64,000 bases of DNA from the NCBI GenBank assembly GCA_034675505.1, contig JAUCDD010000038.1, forward strand, positions 51,685-115,684. Direction: 5' to 3'. Within the stretch, counting starts at the first letter, position 1. Each line of letters begins with the position of its first letter. This DNA is from Melaminivora sp034675505. Its GTDB lineage: Bacteria; Pseudomonadota; Gammaproteobacteria; Burkholderiales; Burkholderiaceae_C. The translations under genes and the position numbers were made by a program. Under the pieces are notes generated by a model, which saw nothing but the letters and a program-made list of their open reading frames with translations, was not told where the DNA came from and searched no databases. This document shows, one piece after another, positions 52,902 through 62,198 of the stretch.

Positions 52902-53993
52902 TCAGCTCTTCTTGCTGATGGTGATGGTCGGGAACTTGCTGGAAAAGTCCTTGGATTGCTGCGCGATCGTTACCGCCACCCGGCGTGCGATGTCCTTGTA
53001 CTGCTGCGCAACGTCGCTGTCGGGCTCGGCCGCCACCGTGGGCCGGCCGCTGTCGGCCTGCTCCCGGATCGACATCTTGAGGGGCAGCGCGCCCAGGTAT
53101 TGCAGGCCCAGGCCCTCGGCCATCTTCTTGCCGCCCTCGGCGCCAAAGATGTGCTCGGCGTGGCCGCAGTTGCTGCACACATGCACGGCCATGTTCTCCA
53201 CCAGCCCCAGGATGGGCACGCTCACCTTCTGGAACATGGTGATGCCCTTCTTCGCGTCGATCAGGGCGATGTCCTGCGGCGTGGTGACGACGACGGCGCC
53301 CGTGAGCGGCACCTTTTGCGCCATGGTCAGCTGGATGTCGCCGGTGCCGGGGGGCATGTCCACCACCAGGTAGTCCAGGTTATCCCAGCGCGTCTGGGTG
53401 ATGAGCTGCTCCAGCGCCTGGCTGGCCATGGGGCCGCGCCAGATCATGGCCTGGGCCTCGTCCACCAGGAAGCCGATGGAATTGATCTGCAGGCCCATGG
53501 CAGCCTTGGGCTCCATCAGCTTGCCGTCCAGGCTGTCGGGCTTGCCATGGGTCGCGGTCATGGTGGGCATGCTGGGGCCATACACGTCGGCGTCCAGCAG
53601 GCCCACGCGCGCGCCCTCGGCAGACAGCGCCAGCGCCAGGTTCACCGCAGTGGTGCTCTTGCCCACGCCACCCTTGCCCGAGGCGACGGCGATGATGTTC
53701 TTCACCCCCGGCAGCAGCTGCACGCCGCGCTGCACCGCGTGTGCGGTGATGCGGCTGGTGATGTTGACCGAGACGTTCTGCACGCCCGCCAGCGTGCGCG
53801 CGGCGGCGATGAGCTGGCTGCGCAGCGCGGGCACCAGGCTCTTTGCGGGGTAGCCCAGCTCGACGTCGAAGGCCACGTCGGTGCCATTGATCTGGACGTT
53901 GCGCACCGCGCGGGTGCTGACGAAATCTGCGCCGGTGTAGGGATCGCAGACGCCGGCGAGTGCCGCCAGCAACTGTTGTTCGGTGATGGCCAT
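52902..53993 (-). CDS. apbC: ApbC/Mrp iron-sulfur cluster carrier
   Basis: P-loop NTPase delivering Fe-S clusters to apoproteins; 363 residues. An N-terminal DUF59 domain (about 1-90, with CDPYTGADFV), then deviant Walker A SGKGGVGKSTTAVNLALAL, Walker B-type DYLVVDMPPGTGD, and the cluster-binding CSNCGHAEHIFG with the CxxC pair. Complete, family-length. Relevant here because the window is rich in Fe-S enzymes, though linkage is not specific. Confidence 0.95.
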   Translation of the reverse strand: MAITEQQLLAALAGVCDPYTGADFVSTRAVRNVQINGTDVAFDVELGYPAKSLVPALRSQLIAAARTLAGVQNVSVNITSRITAHAVQRGVQLLPGVKNIIAVASGKGGVGKSTTAVNLALALSAEGARVGLLDADVYGPSMPTMTATHGKPDSLDGKLMEPKAAMGLQINSIGFLVDEAQAMIWRGPMASQALEQLITQTRWDNLDYLVVDMPPGTGDIQLTMAQKVPLTGAVVVTTPQDIALIDAKKGITMFQKVSVPILGLVENMAVHVCSNCGHAEHIFGAEGGKKMAEGLGLQYLGALPLKMSIREQADSGRPTVAAEPDSDVAQQYKDIARRVAVTIAQQSKDFSSKFPTITISKKS

Positions 53994-54042
53994 GGCTGCC
54001 TACTGTGTGGTGGTGTGCTTCGCAAATGAAAGCAGCGAGTCT

Positions 54043-54192
54043 AGAGCGTGTCATGCACTCTTACGTGCCCGCGTTGGCTCTTTGCGCCTGTGATCGCAAG
54101 GCGCGCCGCGCACGGGCGCAAAGACCCAACCCTTCGGGAAAGCCGGGAAAGGCCCGGCTTTCGCGGGCAGGTAAAAGTGCATGACACACTCT
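54043..54192. mobile_element. MITE-like element with ~30-bp inverted repeats
   Basis: A 150-bp unit whose ends are inverted: AGAGCGTGTCATGCACTCTT at the left and AAGTGCATGACACACTCT at the right, matching at about 26 of 30 positions, including internal GTGCCCGC/GCGGGCAG. CTA occurs at both boundaries (possible YTAR target site). It contains an inner hairpin (AAGCCGGGCC/GGCCCGGCTTT-like) and no gene. Lies in the 394-bp gap between apbC and grxD, where nothing else is visible. Confidence 0.7.
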
Positions 54193-54387
54193 AACCAAGG
54201 CGCTGCATTCAACATTGGCGGTGCGGCTACTGGCACTGGCCGGAGCGGCCCGCAGGCAGCGGGGCAGGCAGGCCGCATAGCCCGCTGCGGCGGCGGGACA
54301 ATTCCTGCTAAAGATGCCTTTGCAATGAAATAATCCCATCCATGGCCCCTAGCGGGGCGCCCCACCCCTCCCCAGGAGCATCACGAC

Positions 54388-54720
54388 ATGAGCGACGTCC
54401 AGCAACGCATCGACCAACTGGTCAAGAACAACGACATCCTGCTGTTCATGAAAGGCAACGCCAGCTTTCCCATGTGCGGCTTTTCCGGCCGCGCGGTGCA
54501 GATCCTCAAGGCCTGCGGCGTCGAGCCCAAGGACATCACCACGGTGAACGTGCTGGACGACCAGGAAATCCGCCAGGCCATCAAGGACTACAGCCACTGG
54601 CCCACCATCCCGCAGCTGTACGTGCGCGGCGAGTTCATCGGCGGCTCGGACATCATGATGGAGATGTACGAATCGGGCGAACTGCAGCAGGTCGTGGGCG
54701 GGCAGCAGGCCGCTGGCTGA
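54388..54720 (+). CDS. grxD: Monothiol glutaredoxin Grx4
   Basis: CGFS-type glutaredoxin of 110 residues that binds and transfers a 2Fe-2S cluster with glutathione. Motifs: MKGNASFPMCGFSGRAVQI split around CGFS, the cis-proline in WPTIPQLYV, and EFIGGSDIMMEMY. Length is typical. Followed by an intrinsic terminator. Confidence 0.96.
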   Translation: MSDVQQRIDQLVKNNDILLFMKGNASFPMCGFSGRAVQILKACGVEPKDITTVNVLDDQEIRQAIKDYSHWPTIPQLYVRGEFIGGSDIMMEMYESGELQQVVGGQQAAG

Positions 54721-54754
54721 TCCTGCGCAGCGCGCCCGCTGCGTCCGCAACCAA

Positions 54755-54777
54755 CCGCTCCCGGGAGCGGTTTTTTT
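54755..54777 (+). terminator. Intrinsic terminator after grxD
   Basis: CCGCTCCCGGGAGCGG hairpin followed by TTTTTTT, 34 bases past the grxD stop. Confidence 0.92.
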
Positions 54778-54864
54778 ATGCCTGCCGCGCCCGGCGGGGC
54801 CAGCCACAGGCCGCCGCTACACTCAGGCAGCGACCGCGCGCACCCTGTGCGGCCGCTGTTTTCC

Positions 54865-56232
54865 ATGACCCTGTTGCAGAGCCTGCTCGTTATCGGCCTC
54901 CTGATCGCCGCCAGCGCCTTTTTCTCGGTGGCGGAGCTGTCGCTGGCCGCCTCGCGGCGGTTGCGCCTGCGCCAGATGGCCGATGAGGGCGACGAGCGCG
55001 CTGCGCGCGTGTTGCTGATGCAGGAGCAGCCGGGCGACTATTTCACGGTGGTGCAGGTAGGGCTGAACGCGGTGGCGATCCTGGGCGGCATCGTGGGCGA
55101 GGGTGCGCTCAGCCCGTATTTCGGCTCGCTGCTGGCGCTCTGGCTGCCTGAAGCGCGGGCGCAGACCCTGGGTTTCTTCGCATCCTTCCTGGCCGTCACC
55201 TCGCTGTTCATCCTGTTCGCCGACCTGCTGCCCAAGCGCCTGGGCATGGCGCAGCCCGAGCGCGCGGCCGTCCGTGTGGCGCGGCCCATGCAGTGGTGCA
55301 TGCGCCTGCTCAGGCCCGTGATCTGGCTCTACAGCCGCGCGGCGGATGCGCTCCTGCGCCTATCAGGGCTGCCCGCGCAGCGCGACGAGCGCGTCACTTC
55401 CGACGACATCCTGGCCATGATGGAAGCTGGCGCGCGCTCGGGCGTGCTGGCTGCGCGCGAACAGCAGGTGATCGAGAACCTGTTCGAGCTGGATACGCGC
55501 AGCGTCGTCAGCAGCATGTCCTCGCGCGAGCGCATCGCCTATTTCCTGCGCGACGACCCGGACCATGTGATCCGCGCACGCATTGCCAACGAGCCGTTCT
55601 CCACCTACCCGGTGTGCGTGGGCGACATCGACCACGTGGTCGGCTACGTGGATGCCAAGGACCTGTTCCAGCGCGCGCTGAACAACCAGCCCATCTCGCT
55701 GGCCGAGGACGGGCTGGTACGCAAGGTGCTGGTCGTCCCCGACCGGCTGTCGCTGGCCGAGGTGCTGGAGCAGTTCCGCCAGGTACACGAGGACTTCGCG
55801 GTCATCGTCAACGAGTACAGCCTGGTGGTGGGCGTGGTCACGCTCAATGACGTGATGAGCACCGTGATGGGCGACCTGGTCGGCCCGGGCCCGGCGGACG
55901 AGGAGCAGATCGTGCGCCGCGACGAGAACTCCTGGTTGATCGACGGCATCACGCCGATCGACGATGTGCTGCACGCGCTGGCCATCGACGAGCTGCCGCA
56001 CGAGGGCGACTACGAGACGCTGGCGGGCTTCCTCATGGTCATGCTGCGCCGCGTCCCGCGGCGCACCGACAGCGTCACCTTCAGCGGCTACAAGTTCGAG
56101 GTCATCGACGTGGACAGCTACCGCATCGACCAGGTGCTGGTCTCGCGCCTGGGCCCCACGCGCGCGGCAGCAGCGGACGGCGCGCCGCCCGCCCCAGCGG
56201 CGCCTCAGCCCGAGGCCGAGGTGCGTTCCTGA
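54865..56232 (+). CDS. CorC/HlyC-type membrane protein, second copy
   Basis: 455 residues with the same architecture as the gene at 15267-16586: DUF21 membrane domain (LLVIGLLIAASAFFSVAELS), CBS pair (about 205-325, with DFAVIVNEYSLVVGVVTLND), and CorC_HlyC domain (FEVIDVDSYRIDQVLVSR). Sequence similarity between the two is only moderate, so they are old paralogues. Start MTLLQSLLV is preferred to an upstream ATG at 54778 next to the terminator. Confidence 0.9.
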   Translation: MTLLQSLLVIGLLIAASAFFSVAELSLAASRRLRLRQMADEGDERAARVLLMQEQPGDYFTVVQVGLNAVAILGGIVGEGALSPYFGSLLALWLPEARAQTLGFFASFLAVTSLFILFADLLPKRLGMAQPERAAVRVARPMQWCMRLLRPVIWLYSRAADALLRLSGLPAQRDERVTSDDILAMMEAGARSGVLAAREQQVIENLFELDTRSVVSSMSSRERIAYFLRDDPDHVIRARIANEPFSTYPVCVGDIDHVVGYVDAKDLFQRALNNQPISLAEDGLVRKVLVVPDRLSLAEVLEQFRQVHEDFAVIVNEYSLVVGVVTLNDVMSTVMGDLVGPGPADEEQIVRRDENSWLIDGITPIDDVLHALAIDELPHEGDYETLAGFLMVMLRRVPRRTDSVTFSGYKFEVIDVDSYRIDQVLVSRLGPTRAAAADGAPPAPAAPQPEAEVRS

Positions 56233-56891
56233 TAGAACCAGTTGCGCTGCGCCGCAAACACCGCATTGGGGTACGGCGCCCGTCCCCGGCTGCCGTTGTA
56301 GCGGCCCAGGGCCAGGTACAGGTCGCCCTGCTCACGGTCCAGGTAGTGGCGCAGGATCACGCAGCCAAAGCGCAGGTTGGTCTGCATGTGGAACAGCTTG
56401 CCCGCGTCGCCGTCGCCGATCGCGCGCGTCCAGAACGGCATGACCTGCATGTAGCCGCGCGCGCCCACGGACGAGATGGCGAACTTGCGGAACGCGCTCT
56501 CGACCTGGATCAGCCCGAGCACCAGCGAGACGTCCAGCCCGGCGCGCTTGGACTCGTACCAGGCGGTCTGCAGGAAGTCGCGCCGCACTTCCCATTCCGG
56601 CTTGCGGCTGCGCAGGCGCTCGCTCATGGAGGCCAGCCAGCGCAGGTACAGCAGCCGGGCTTCCGTGCTGGCAAACAGCGGCTCGGGCGGCGCCAGGTCG
56701 CCCACGGCCGAAGCCAGCGCACCGCGCACCGAATCGATCAGCGGCTCCTCCAGCTGCCCGCCGGCATGCGCCAAGGTCGGCGCCGCCAGCCCCAGCCAGG
56801 CGCCAGGCCCGGCCGCGAGCGACGCCAGGCAGGCGCGCCGCCGCAGCGCGCCGGGTTGCGCGGGCACCGGTTCCATCCCCTCTGGCCTCAT
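56205..56891 (-). CDS. Lytic transglycosylase (SLT domain)
   Basis: Predicted peptidoglycan-cleaving enzyme of 228 residues with an N-terminal export signal (RRRACLASLAAGPGAWLGLA, residues 17-36) and the SLT motifs: GLIQVESAFRKFAIS with catalytic Glu, VGARGYMQVMPFW, and GRYNGSRGRAPYPNAV. Start overlaps the proS stop (ATGA), indicating coupling. The C-terminus overlaps convergently with the CorC-type gene end by 28 bases. Confidence 0.92.
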   Translation of the reverse strand: MRPEGMEPVPAQPGALRRRACLASLAAGPGAWLGLAAPTLAHAGGQLEEPLIDSVRGALASAVGDLAPPEPLFASTEARLLYLRWLASMSERLRSRKPEWEVRRDFLQTAWYESKRAGLDVSLVLGLIQVESAFRKFAISSVGARGYMQVMPFWTRAIGDGDAGKLFHMQTNLRFGCVILRHYLDREQGDLYLALGRYNGSRGRAPYPNAVFAAQRNWFYQERTSASG

Positions 56892-58632
56892 GCTGCGAGT
56901 TGTTCCTTCACGAACGAGAAAATCGCCGCCGCGTCCACCTTGGTTGCGCTGGTGGCGCGGCGGTGCTGGTATTCCACCTGGCCTTCCTTGAGGCCGCGAT
57001 CCGACAGCACCACGCGGTGCGGCACCCCGATCAGCTCCCAGTCGGCAAACATGGCCCCCGGGCGCTCGCCGCGGTCGTCCAGCAGCACGTCGACACCTTC
57101 GGCCAGCAGCTCGCCGTAGAGCTTTTCGGCAGCGGCCTTCACTTCGCCGCTGCGCTCCATGCCGATGGGGCACAGCACCACGGTGAAGGGGGCGATGGCG
57201 TCAGGCCAGATGATGCCGCGCTCGTCATGGTTTTGCTCGATGGCAGCCGCCGGCAGCCGCGTCACGCCGATGCCGTAGCAGCCCATCTCGAAGTGCGCCG
57301 GCTTGCCGTCCTCGTTCAGGAAGGTCGCGTCCATGGCCTTGGAGTACTTGGTGCCCAGGTAGAACACATGGCCGACTTCGATGCCGCGTTCGATGGCGAG
57401 TTCCCCCAGGCCATCGGGCGAGCGGTCGCCGGCCACGACGTTGCGCAGGTCGGCCACGGTGTCCGGCTCGGGCAGGTCGCGCCCCCAGTTCACGCCGGTG
57501 ATGTGGTGCCCTTCCTGGTTGGCGCCGCAGATCCAGTCGGCCATGACCGCCACCTCGCGGTCGGCGACGATGCGCACGGGCTGCTTCAGGTCCAGCGGGC
57601 CCAGGTAGCCCGGCTTGCAGCCAAAGTGCTGCTCGATCTCGGCCACGGTGGCAAAGCGGAAGCCCTTGTCGAGGCCGGGCACCTTGGATACCTTGATCTC
57701 GTTCATGTCGTGGTCGCCGCGCAGGAGCAGCAGCCAGACCTGGGTGCCTGCCGGCTGCCCCGCCTCGTCCAGGCCGTCAGTTGCCAGCACCAGCGACTTC
57801 ACGGTGTGCGCCAGCGCAACGCCCAGCAGCTCGGCCACGTCGGCGCAGGTCGCCTTGCCTGGCGTGGGCGTGAGCGTGCGCGCCTGGCTGGCGGCGGGGC
57901 GTGGGCCGGCGGGGGCCGCACTTTCCGCCTTTTCCATGTTGGCGGCGTATTCGCTGGCCGGGCAATAGACGATGGCGTCCTCGCCGGTGGCGGCGATCAC
58001 CTGGAACTCCTCGCTCAGGTCGCCGCCGATCGCGCCGAATCCGCTGCCACTGCCCGGTAGGTCAGGCCGAAGCGATCGAAGATCCGCCGGTAGGCCTGGG
58101 CCATGGTTTGGTAGCTGGCCTTGGCGCCGGCCTGGTCGCGGTCGAAGGAATAGGCGTCCTTCATGATGAACTCGCGCCCCCGCATCAGGCCGAAGCGGGG
58201 CCGGCGCTCATCGCGGAACTTGGTCTGGATCTGGTAGAAATTCCGGGGCAGCTGCTTGTAGCTGCGCAGCTCCTGGCGCGCGATGTCGGTGACCACCTCC
58301 TCGCTGGTCGGCTGCACCACGAAGTCGCGGCCGTGGCGATCCTGGATGCGCAGCAGCTCAGGCCCCATCTTCTCGAAGCGGCCGGTCTCCTGCCACAGCT
58401 CGGCCGGCTGCACCACGGGCATGGAGCACTCCACGGCGCCAGCGCGGTCCATCTCCTCGCGCACGATGGCCTCGACCTTGCGGATCACGCGCAAACCCAT
58501 GGGCATGTAGGTATAGATGCCCGCACCCAGCTTCTTGATCAGCCCGGCGCGGGTCATCAACTTGTGGCTGACCACCTCCGCATCGGCCGGCGCCTCTTTG
58601 AGTGTGGAAATGAAGAATTGGGAAGCTTTCAT
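56888..58632 (-). CDS. proS: Proline-tRNA ligase (one-base frameshift)
   Basis: Class II synthetase of 581 residues once repaired: MKASQFFISTLKEAPADAE, TYMPMGLRVIRKVEAIVREE split, QPTSEEVVTDIARQEL and RPRFGLMRGREFIMKDAY, then a frame change at RAVAADSG. Adding one C at 58035-58036 continues GAIGGDLSEEFQVIAATGED into the YbaK-like editing insertion (about 230-410) and the C-terminal anticodon-binding domain ending IFSFVKEQLAA. proS is essential, so this is almost surely a sequence error. Confidence 0.95.
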
Positions 58633-58721
58633 GGAACGAACCTGTACAGCACAGGAACTGTGCTTGCCGCACGCAAGGGCGCGTGCATAATGACCGCAGT
58701 TTGAAAATTTGGGGTCAGATT

Positions 58722-59441
58722 ATGCTCGACCGGGACGGATTCCGCCCTAACGTCGGCATCATCCTGCTCAACCAGAGAAACCAGGTGTTCTGGGGCAAGC
58801 GCATACGCACCCACAGTTGGCAATTCCCGCAAGGGGGCATCGATCGGGGTGAGACTCCGGAACAGGCCATGTTCCGTGAGCTGCACGAAGAGGTCGGATT
58901 GCAGCCCAACCACGTACGCATCATTGCCCGCACCCGCGACTGGTTGCGCTACGAGGTGCCGGACCGGTATATCCGCCGCGATGCGCGCGGCCACTACCGT
59001 GGACAAAAGCAGATCTGGTATCTGCTGCAACTGGTCGGCCACGACTGGGATCTGAACCTGCGCGCCACCAACCACCCGGAGTTCGACGCCTGGCGCTGGA
59101 ACGAGTACTGGGTGCCGCTGGACGTGGTGGTGGAGTTCAAGCGCGGCGTCTATGAGATGGCCTTGACCGAGCTGGCGCGTTTCGTGCCCCGCCACGAGCA
59201 GCGCAACCGCTACCTGCGCAGCGGCATGCGTGTGCGCGACATGGACGGCGGGCCGATGGCCACGCATCGCAGTGGCGGGGGCCTGCTGGTCAAGCCCGGC
59301 GTGGAGTTGCCGCCGGGCGCCAGCTTCGATCCCGATCCCCAGTCCAGCGCCTCGATGCGCATGCAGGGCGGCCAGCCGCCTGCCGATCACTCCTCCTTTG
59401 CAGCCGGCACGCCAGCTGCGGACAAGCCGCAGCCGTCCTGA
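58722..59441 (+). CDS. rppH: RNA pyrophosphohydrolase
   Basis: Nudix hydrolase that removes 5'-pyrophosphate from mRNA to start decay. The Nudix box GGIDRGETPEQAMFRELHEEVGL is split as GGIDRGETPEQAM and FRELHEEVGL (about 38-60), after WGKRIRTHSWQFPQ. 239 residues; the last ~75 are a variable tail typical of betaproteobacteria. Divergent from proS with an 89-bp gap that must hold both promoters. Confidence 0.95.
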   Translation: MLDRDGFRPNVGIILLNQRNQVFWGKRIRTHSWQFPQGGIDRGETPEQAMFRELHEEVGLQPNHVRIIARTRDWLRYEVPDRYIRRDARGHYRGQKQIWYLLQLVGHDWDLNLRATNHPEFDAWRWNEYWVPLDVVVEFKRGVYEMALTELARFVPRHEQRNRYLRSGMRVRDMDGGPMATHRSGGGLLVKPGVELPPGASFDPDPQSSASMRMQGGQPPADHSSFAAGTPAADKPQPS

Positions 59442-59491
59442 GCCCCCACGATGCAGGCCGCAGCCGCCCGGCCATGGGCTGGCTGTGGGCC

Positions 59492-60640
59492 TCAATGATG
59501 GGACAGCACCATGTTGTCGCGGTGCACCATCTCTGGCTCGGCGGCGTAGCCCAGCAGGCGCTCGAACTCCGCAGACGGCTTGCGGCACAACAGGCGGGCC
59601 TCGGCACTGGCGTAGTTGGCCAGGCCGCGCGCAATCTCGCCACCAGCCGCGTCGCGTACCGCTATCACGTCGCCGCGCGCGAAGTCCCCTTCCACGGCCA
59701 CCATGCCGATAGGCAGCAGGCTCTTGCCCTCGCCCCTCAGCTTGGCAGCGGCCCCGGCATCCACCGTCACCGAACCCCGCAACTGCAGGTGATCGACCAT
59801 CCATTGCTTGCGCGCATGGTTCTTGGCGGTCTGTGCGACCAGCAGCGTGCCGATGGCCTCGCCCCGAGCCAAGCGCAGCAACACGTCGCGCTCTCGCCCC
59901 CAGGCGATGACGGTGGAGGCGCCCGAGCCCGCCGCGCGCCGGGCCGCGATGATCTTGGTCAGCATGCCGCCCTTGCCGATGCTGGAGCCGGCGCCGCCGG
60001 CCATCGCCTCCAGGGCCGCGTCGCCAGCCCGCGCCTCGTGCACGAATTGCGCCGAGGGATCGCGCCGCGGATCGGCGGTGTACAGGCCTTTTTGATCCGT
60101 CAGGATGACCAGCACGTCGGCCTCCACCAGGTTGGCCACCAGCGCGCCCAGGGTGTCGTTGTCGCCCACCTTGATTTCGTCGGTCACCACGGTGTCGTTC
60201 TCGTTGATCACCGGCACCACGCCCAGGCGCAGCAGCGTCAGCAGCGTCGAGCGTGCGTTCAGATAGCGTTCCCGGTCGGCCAGGTCGGCGTGGGTCAGCA
60301 ACACCTGCGCGCTGCCCATGCCCTGTTCGCGCAGCTTGGTTTCATACATCTGCGCCAGGCCCATCTGGCCCACGGCCGCTGCCGCCTGCAGTTCGTTGAC
60401 CTCGCGCGGGCGCCGGCCCCAGCCCAGGCGCTTCATGCCTTCGGCAATGGCGCCGCTGGAGACCATGATGACCTCGCGCGCGACGCCATCGCCCTCTCCC
60501 TCGCCCCGCACCAATGCCGCCAGCTGGCGGCTCCACTCGCCGATGGCAGCTTCGTCGAGCCCCCGTCCCTCATTGGTGACCAGGCTGGAGCCGACCTTGA
60601 CCACGATGCGCCGTGCATCGCGCAGTACGTTGCAGTTCAT
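59492..60640 (-). CDS. proB: Glutamate 5-kinase
   Basis: First step of proline synthesis. 382 residues: RIVVKVGSSLVTNEGRGLD, MVSSGAIAEGMKRLG, INENDTVVTDEIKVGDND, TDQKGLYTADPR and GSSIGKGGMLTKIIAA are amino-acid-kinase motifs; the C-terminal PUA domain (about 290-375) is present. ATG at 60640 is preferred to an in-frame TTG at 60661. Together with obgE, rpmA and rplU it forms the usual Burkholderiales cluster. Confidence 0.96.
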   Translation of the reverse strand: MNCNVLRDARRIVVKVGSSLVTNEGRGLDEAAIGEWSRQLAALVRGEGEGDGVAREVIMVSSGAIAEGMKRLGWGRRPREVNELQAAAAVGQMGLAQMYETKLREQGMGSAQVLLTHADLADRERYLNARSTLLTLLRLGVVPVINENDTVVTDEIKVGDNDTLGALVANLVEADVLVILTDQKGLYTADPRRDPSAQFVHEARAGDAALEAMAGGAGSSIGKGGMLTKIIAARRAAGSGASTVIAWGRERDVLLRLARGEAIGTLLVAQTAKNHARKQWMVDHLQLRGSVTVDAGAAAKLRGEGKSLLPIGMVAVEGDFARGDVIAVRDAAGGEIARGLANYASAEARLLCRKPSAEFERLLGYAAEPEMVHRDNMVLSHH

Positions 60641-60655
60641 TTGGGATGGAATCTG

Positions 60656-60706
60656 TACCAAGCCGGCGCAGGCTGCCGGCTGTTAGCTATAAAACAAGTA
60701 GCAACT
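60656..60706. repeat. Dispersed intergenic hairpin repeat, copy 7
   Basis: Divergent copy: GCTGCCGGCTGTTAGCTATAA and TAGCAACTG upstream of proB, in the 85-bp proB-obgE gap. Confidence 0.55.
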
Positions 60707-60725
60707 GCGGTGCCGGCGCGCGCAC

Positions 60726-61805
60726 TCACTCGCCCGTCTCAACCCCTGGGGCGAAGCGTGGATCGACATCGCCGACCGGGCCGTTCTCCACCTGTTGCTG
60801 GGCATGGACGTGCTGGTAGATGGTCTTGACCAGCAATTCGCAGCCTTCCCGCGTGAGCGCGGAAATCTCGAACACCGGCCCCTTCCACTTGAAGCGGCGG
60901 ACGAAGTCACGCACGCGCTCCGCGCGCTCCTCGGCGGGCACCATGTCCAGCTTGTTGAGGACCAGCCAACGCGGCTTGGCGTGCAGCTGCGGGTCGTATT
61001 TCTTGAGTTCGTTGACGATGGCCTTGGCCTGCGCCACCGGGTCCACTCCTTCGTCGAACGGGGCCAGATCGACCACGTGCAGCAGCAGCCGCGTGCGCTG
61101 CAGATGGCGCAGGAACTGGTGCCCCAGCCCCGCGCCTTCGGACGCTCCCTCGATCAGGCCGGGGATGTCGGCAACGACGAAGCTTTGCTCCGGCGCCACG
61201 CGCACCACGCCCAGGTTGGGGTGCAGCGTGGTGAAGGGGTAGTCGGCGATTTTGGGCCGCGCATTGGAGACCGCGGCAATGAAGGTGGACTTGCCGGCAT
61301 TGGGCATGCCCAGCAACCCGACGTCCGCCAGCACCTTGAGCTCCAGCTTCAAGTTCTTGCGCTCGCCCGCCCAGCCAGGCGTCTTCTGGCGCGGCGCGCG
61401 GTTGATGGCGCTCTTGAACCGAAGGTTGCCAAAGCCCCCGTCGCCGCCCTTGGCGATGGTGATGACCTCGCCGGGCGTGAGCAGCTCGTGCAGCACCTCC
61501 CCCGTGTCGGTGTCGCTGATGATGGTGCCCACGGGCATCTTCAGCGTGACGTCGCTGCCGGCAGCGCCGAACATGTCGGACCCCAGGCCGTGGCCGCCGC
61601 GCTTGGCCTCGTGGCGGCGCGAATAGCGGTAATCCACCAGCGTATTCAGGTTCAGGTCGGCAACCGCGAAGACATGGCCGCCGCGGCCGCCGTCGCCGCC
61701 ATCGGGGCCGCCGAACTCCTTGTACTTCTCGTGGCGGAAGGACACGCAACCGTTGCCGCCGTCACCGGCGGCCACGTCGATGAAGGCCTCGTCGACAAAT
61801 TTCAT
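60726..61805 (-). CDS. obgE: Obg GTPase
   Basis: Ribosome-associated GTPase involved in large-subunit assembly and growth control. 359 residues: glycine-rich Obg fold (FVDEAFIDVAAGDGGNG), then G motifs GMPNAGKSTFIAAVS, DIPGLIEGASEGAGLG, and LNKLDMVP. Start MKFVDEAF is family-typical. Confidence 0.97.
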   Translation of the reverse strand: MKFVDEAFIDVAAGDGGNGCVSFRHEKYKEFGGPDGGDGGRGGHVFAVADLNLNTLVDYRYSRRHEAKRGGHGLGSDMFGAAGSDVTLKMPVGTIISDTDTGEVLHELLTPGEVITIAKGGDGGFGNLRFKSAINRAPRQKTPGWAGERKNLKLELKVLADVGLLGMPNAGKSTFIAAVSNARPKIADYPFTTLHPNLGVVRVAPEQSFVVADIPGLIEGASEGAGLGHQFLRHLQRTRLLLHVVDLAPFDEGVDPVAQAKAIVNELKKYDPQLHAKPRWLVLNKLDMVPAEERAERVRDFVRRFKWKGPVFEISALTREGCELLVKTIYQHVHAQQQVENGPVGDVDPRFAPGVETGE

Positions 61806-61844
61806 GGGATGCAGTTTACAAAAGCGCGGCACGCCATCCGCGCA

Positions 61845-61876
61845 AACAGCAAAGCCCCGGCGCAGCGGGGCTCAAG
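61845..61876 (-). terminator. Hairpin between rpmA and obgE
   Basis: On the minus strand GAGCCCCGCTGCGCCGGGGCTTT forms a GCCCCG/CGGGGC stem-loop followed by TTTGCTGTTT; a second hairpin (GGGCCTGCTGGCAGGCCC) lies just upstream at about 61890-61908. The T-run is poor, so partial termination or processing is likely. Confidence 0.6.
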
Positions 61877-61915
61877 GGGCTTTGCAATTCGGGCCTGCCA
61901 GCAGGCCCGAGGACG

Positions 61916-62173
61916 TCAGACGGGCGTGACGTTGACCGTGTGCTTGGACAGCGCACCCTTGGTGCTGAAGGACACATGCCCGTCCACCAGCGCGAACAGC
62001 GTATGGTCCTTGCCGATGCCGACATTCACGCCGGGGTGCATGCGCGTACCGCGTTGACGCACGATGATGGAGCCTGCATTGATCAGCTCACCACCGTAAG
62101 CCTTCACGCCGAGCATCTTGGGCTTGGAATCGCGCCCGTTTCGCGTAGAGCCGCCGCCTTTTTTCTGTGCCAT
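61916..62173 (-). CDS. rpmA: 50S ribosomal protein L27
   Basis: 85 residues: MAQKKGGGSTRNGRDS, then KMLGVKAYGGELINAGS, RQRGTRMHPGVNVGIGKD, all diagnostic. In operon after rplU (25-bp gap). Confidence 0.98.
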   Translation of the reverse strand: MAQKKGGGSTRNGRDSKPKMLGVKAYGGELINAGSIIVRQRGTRMHPGVNVGIGKDHTLFALVDGHVSFSTKGALSKHTVNVTPV

Positions 62174-62198
62174 GAGAGTCTCTCCTGGTGCTCAACAA

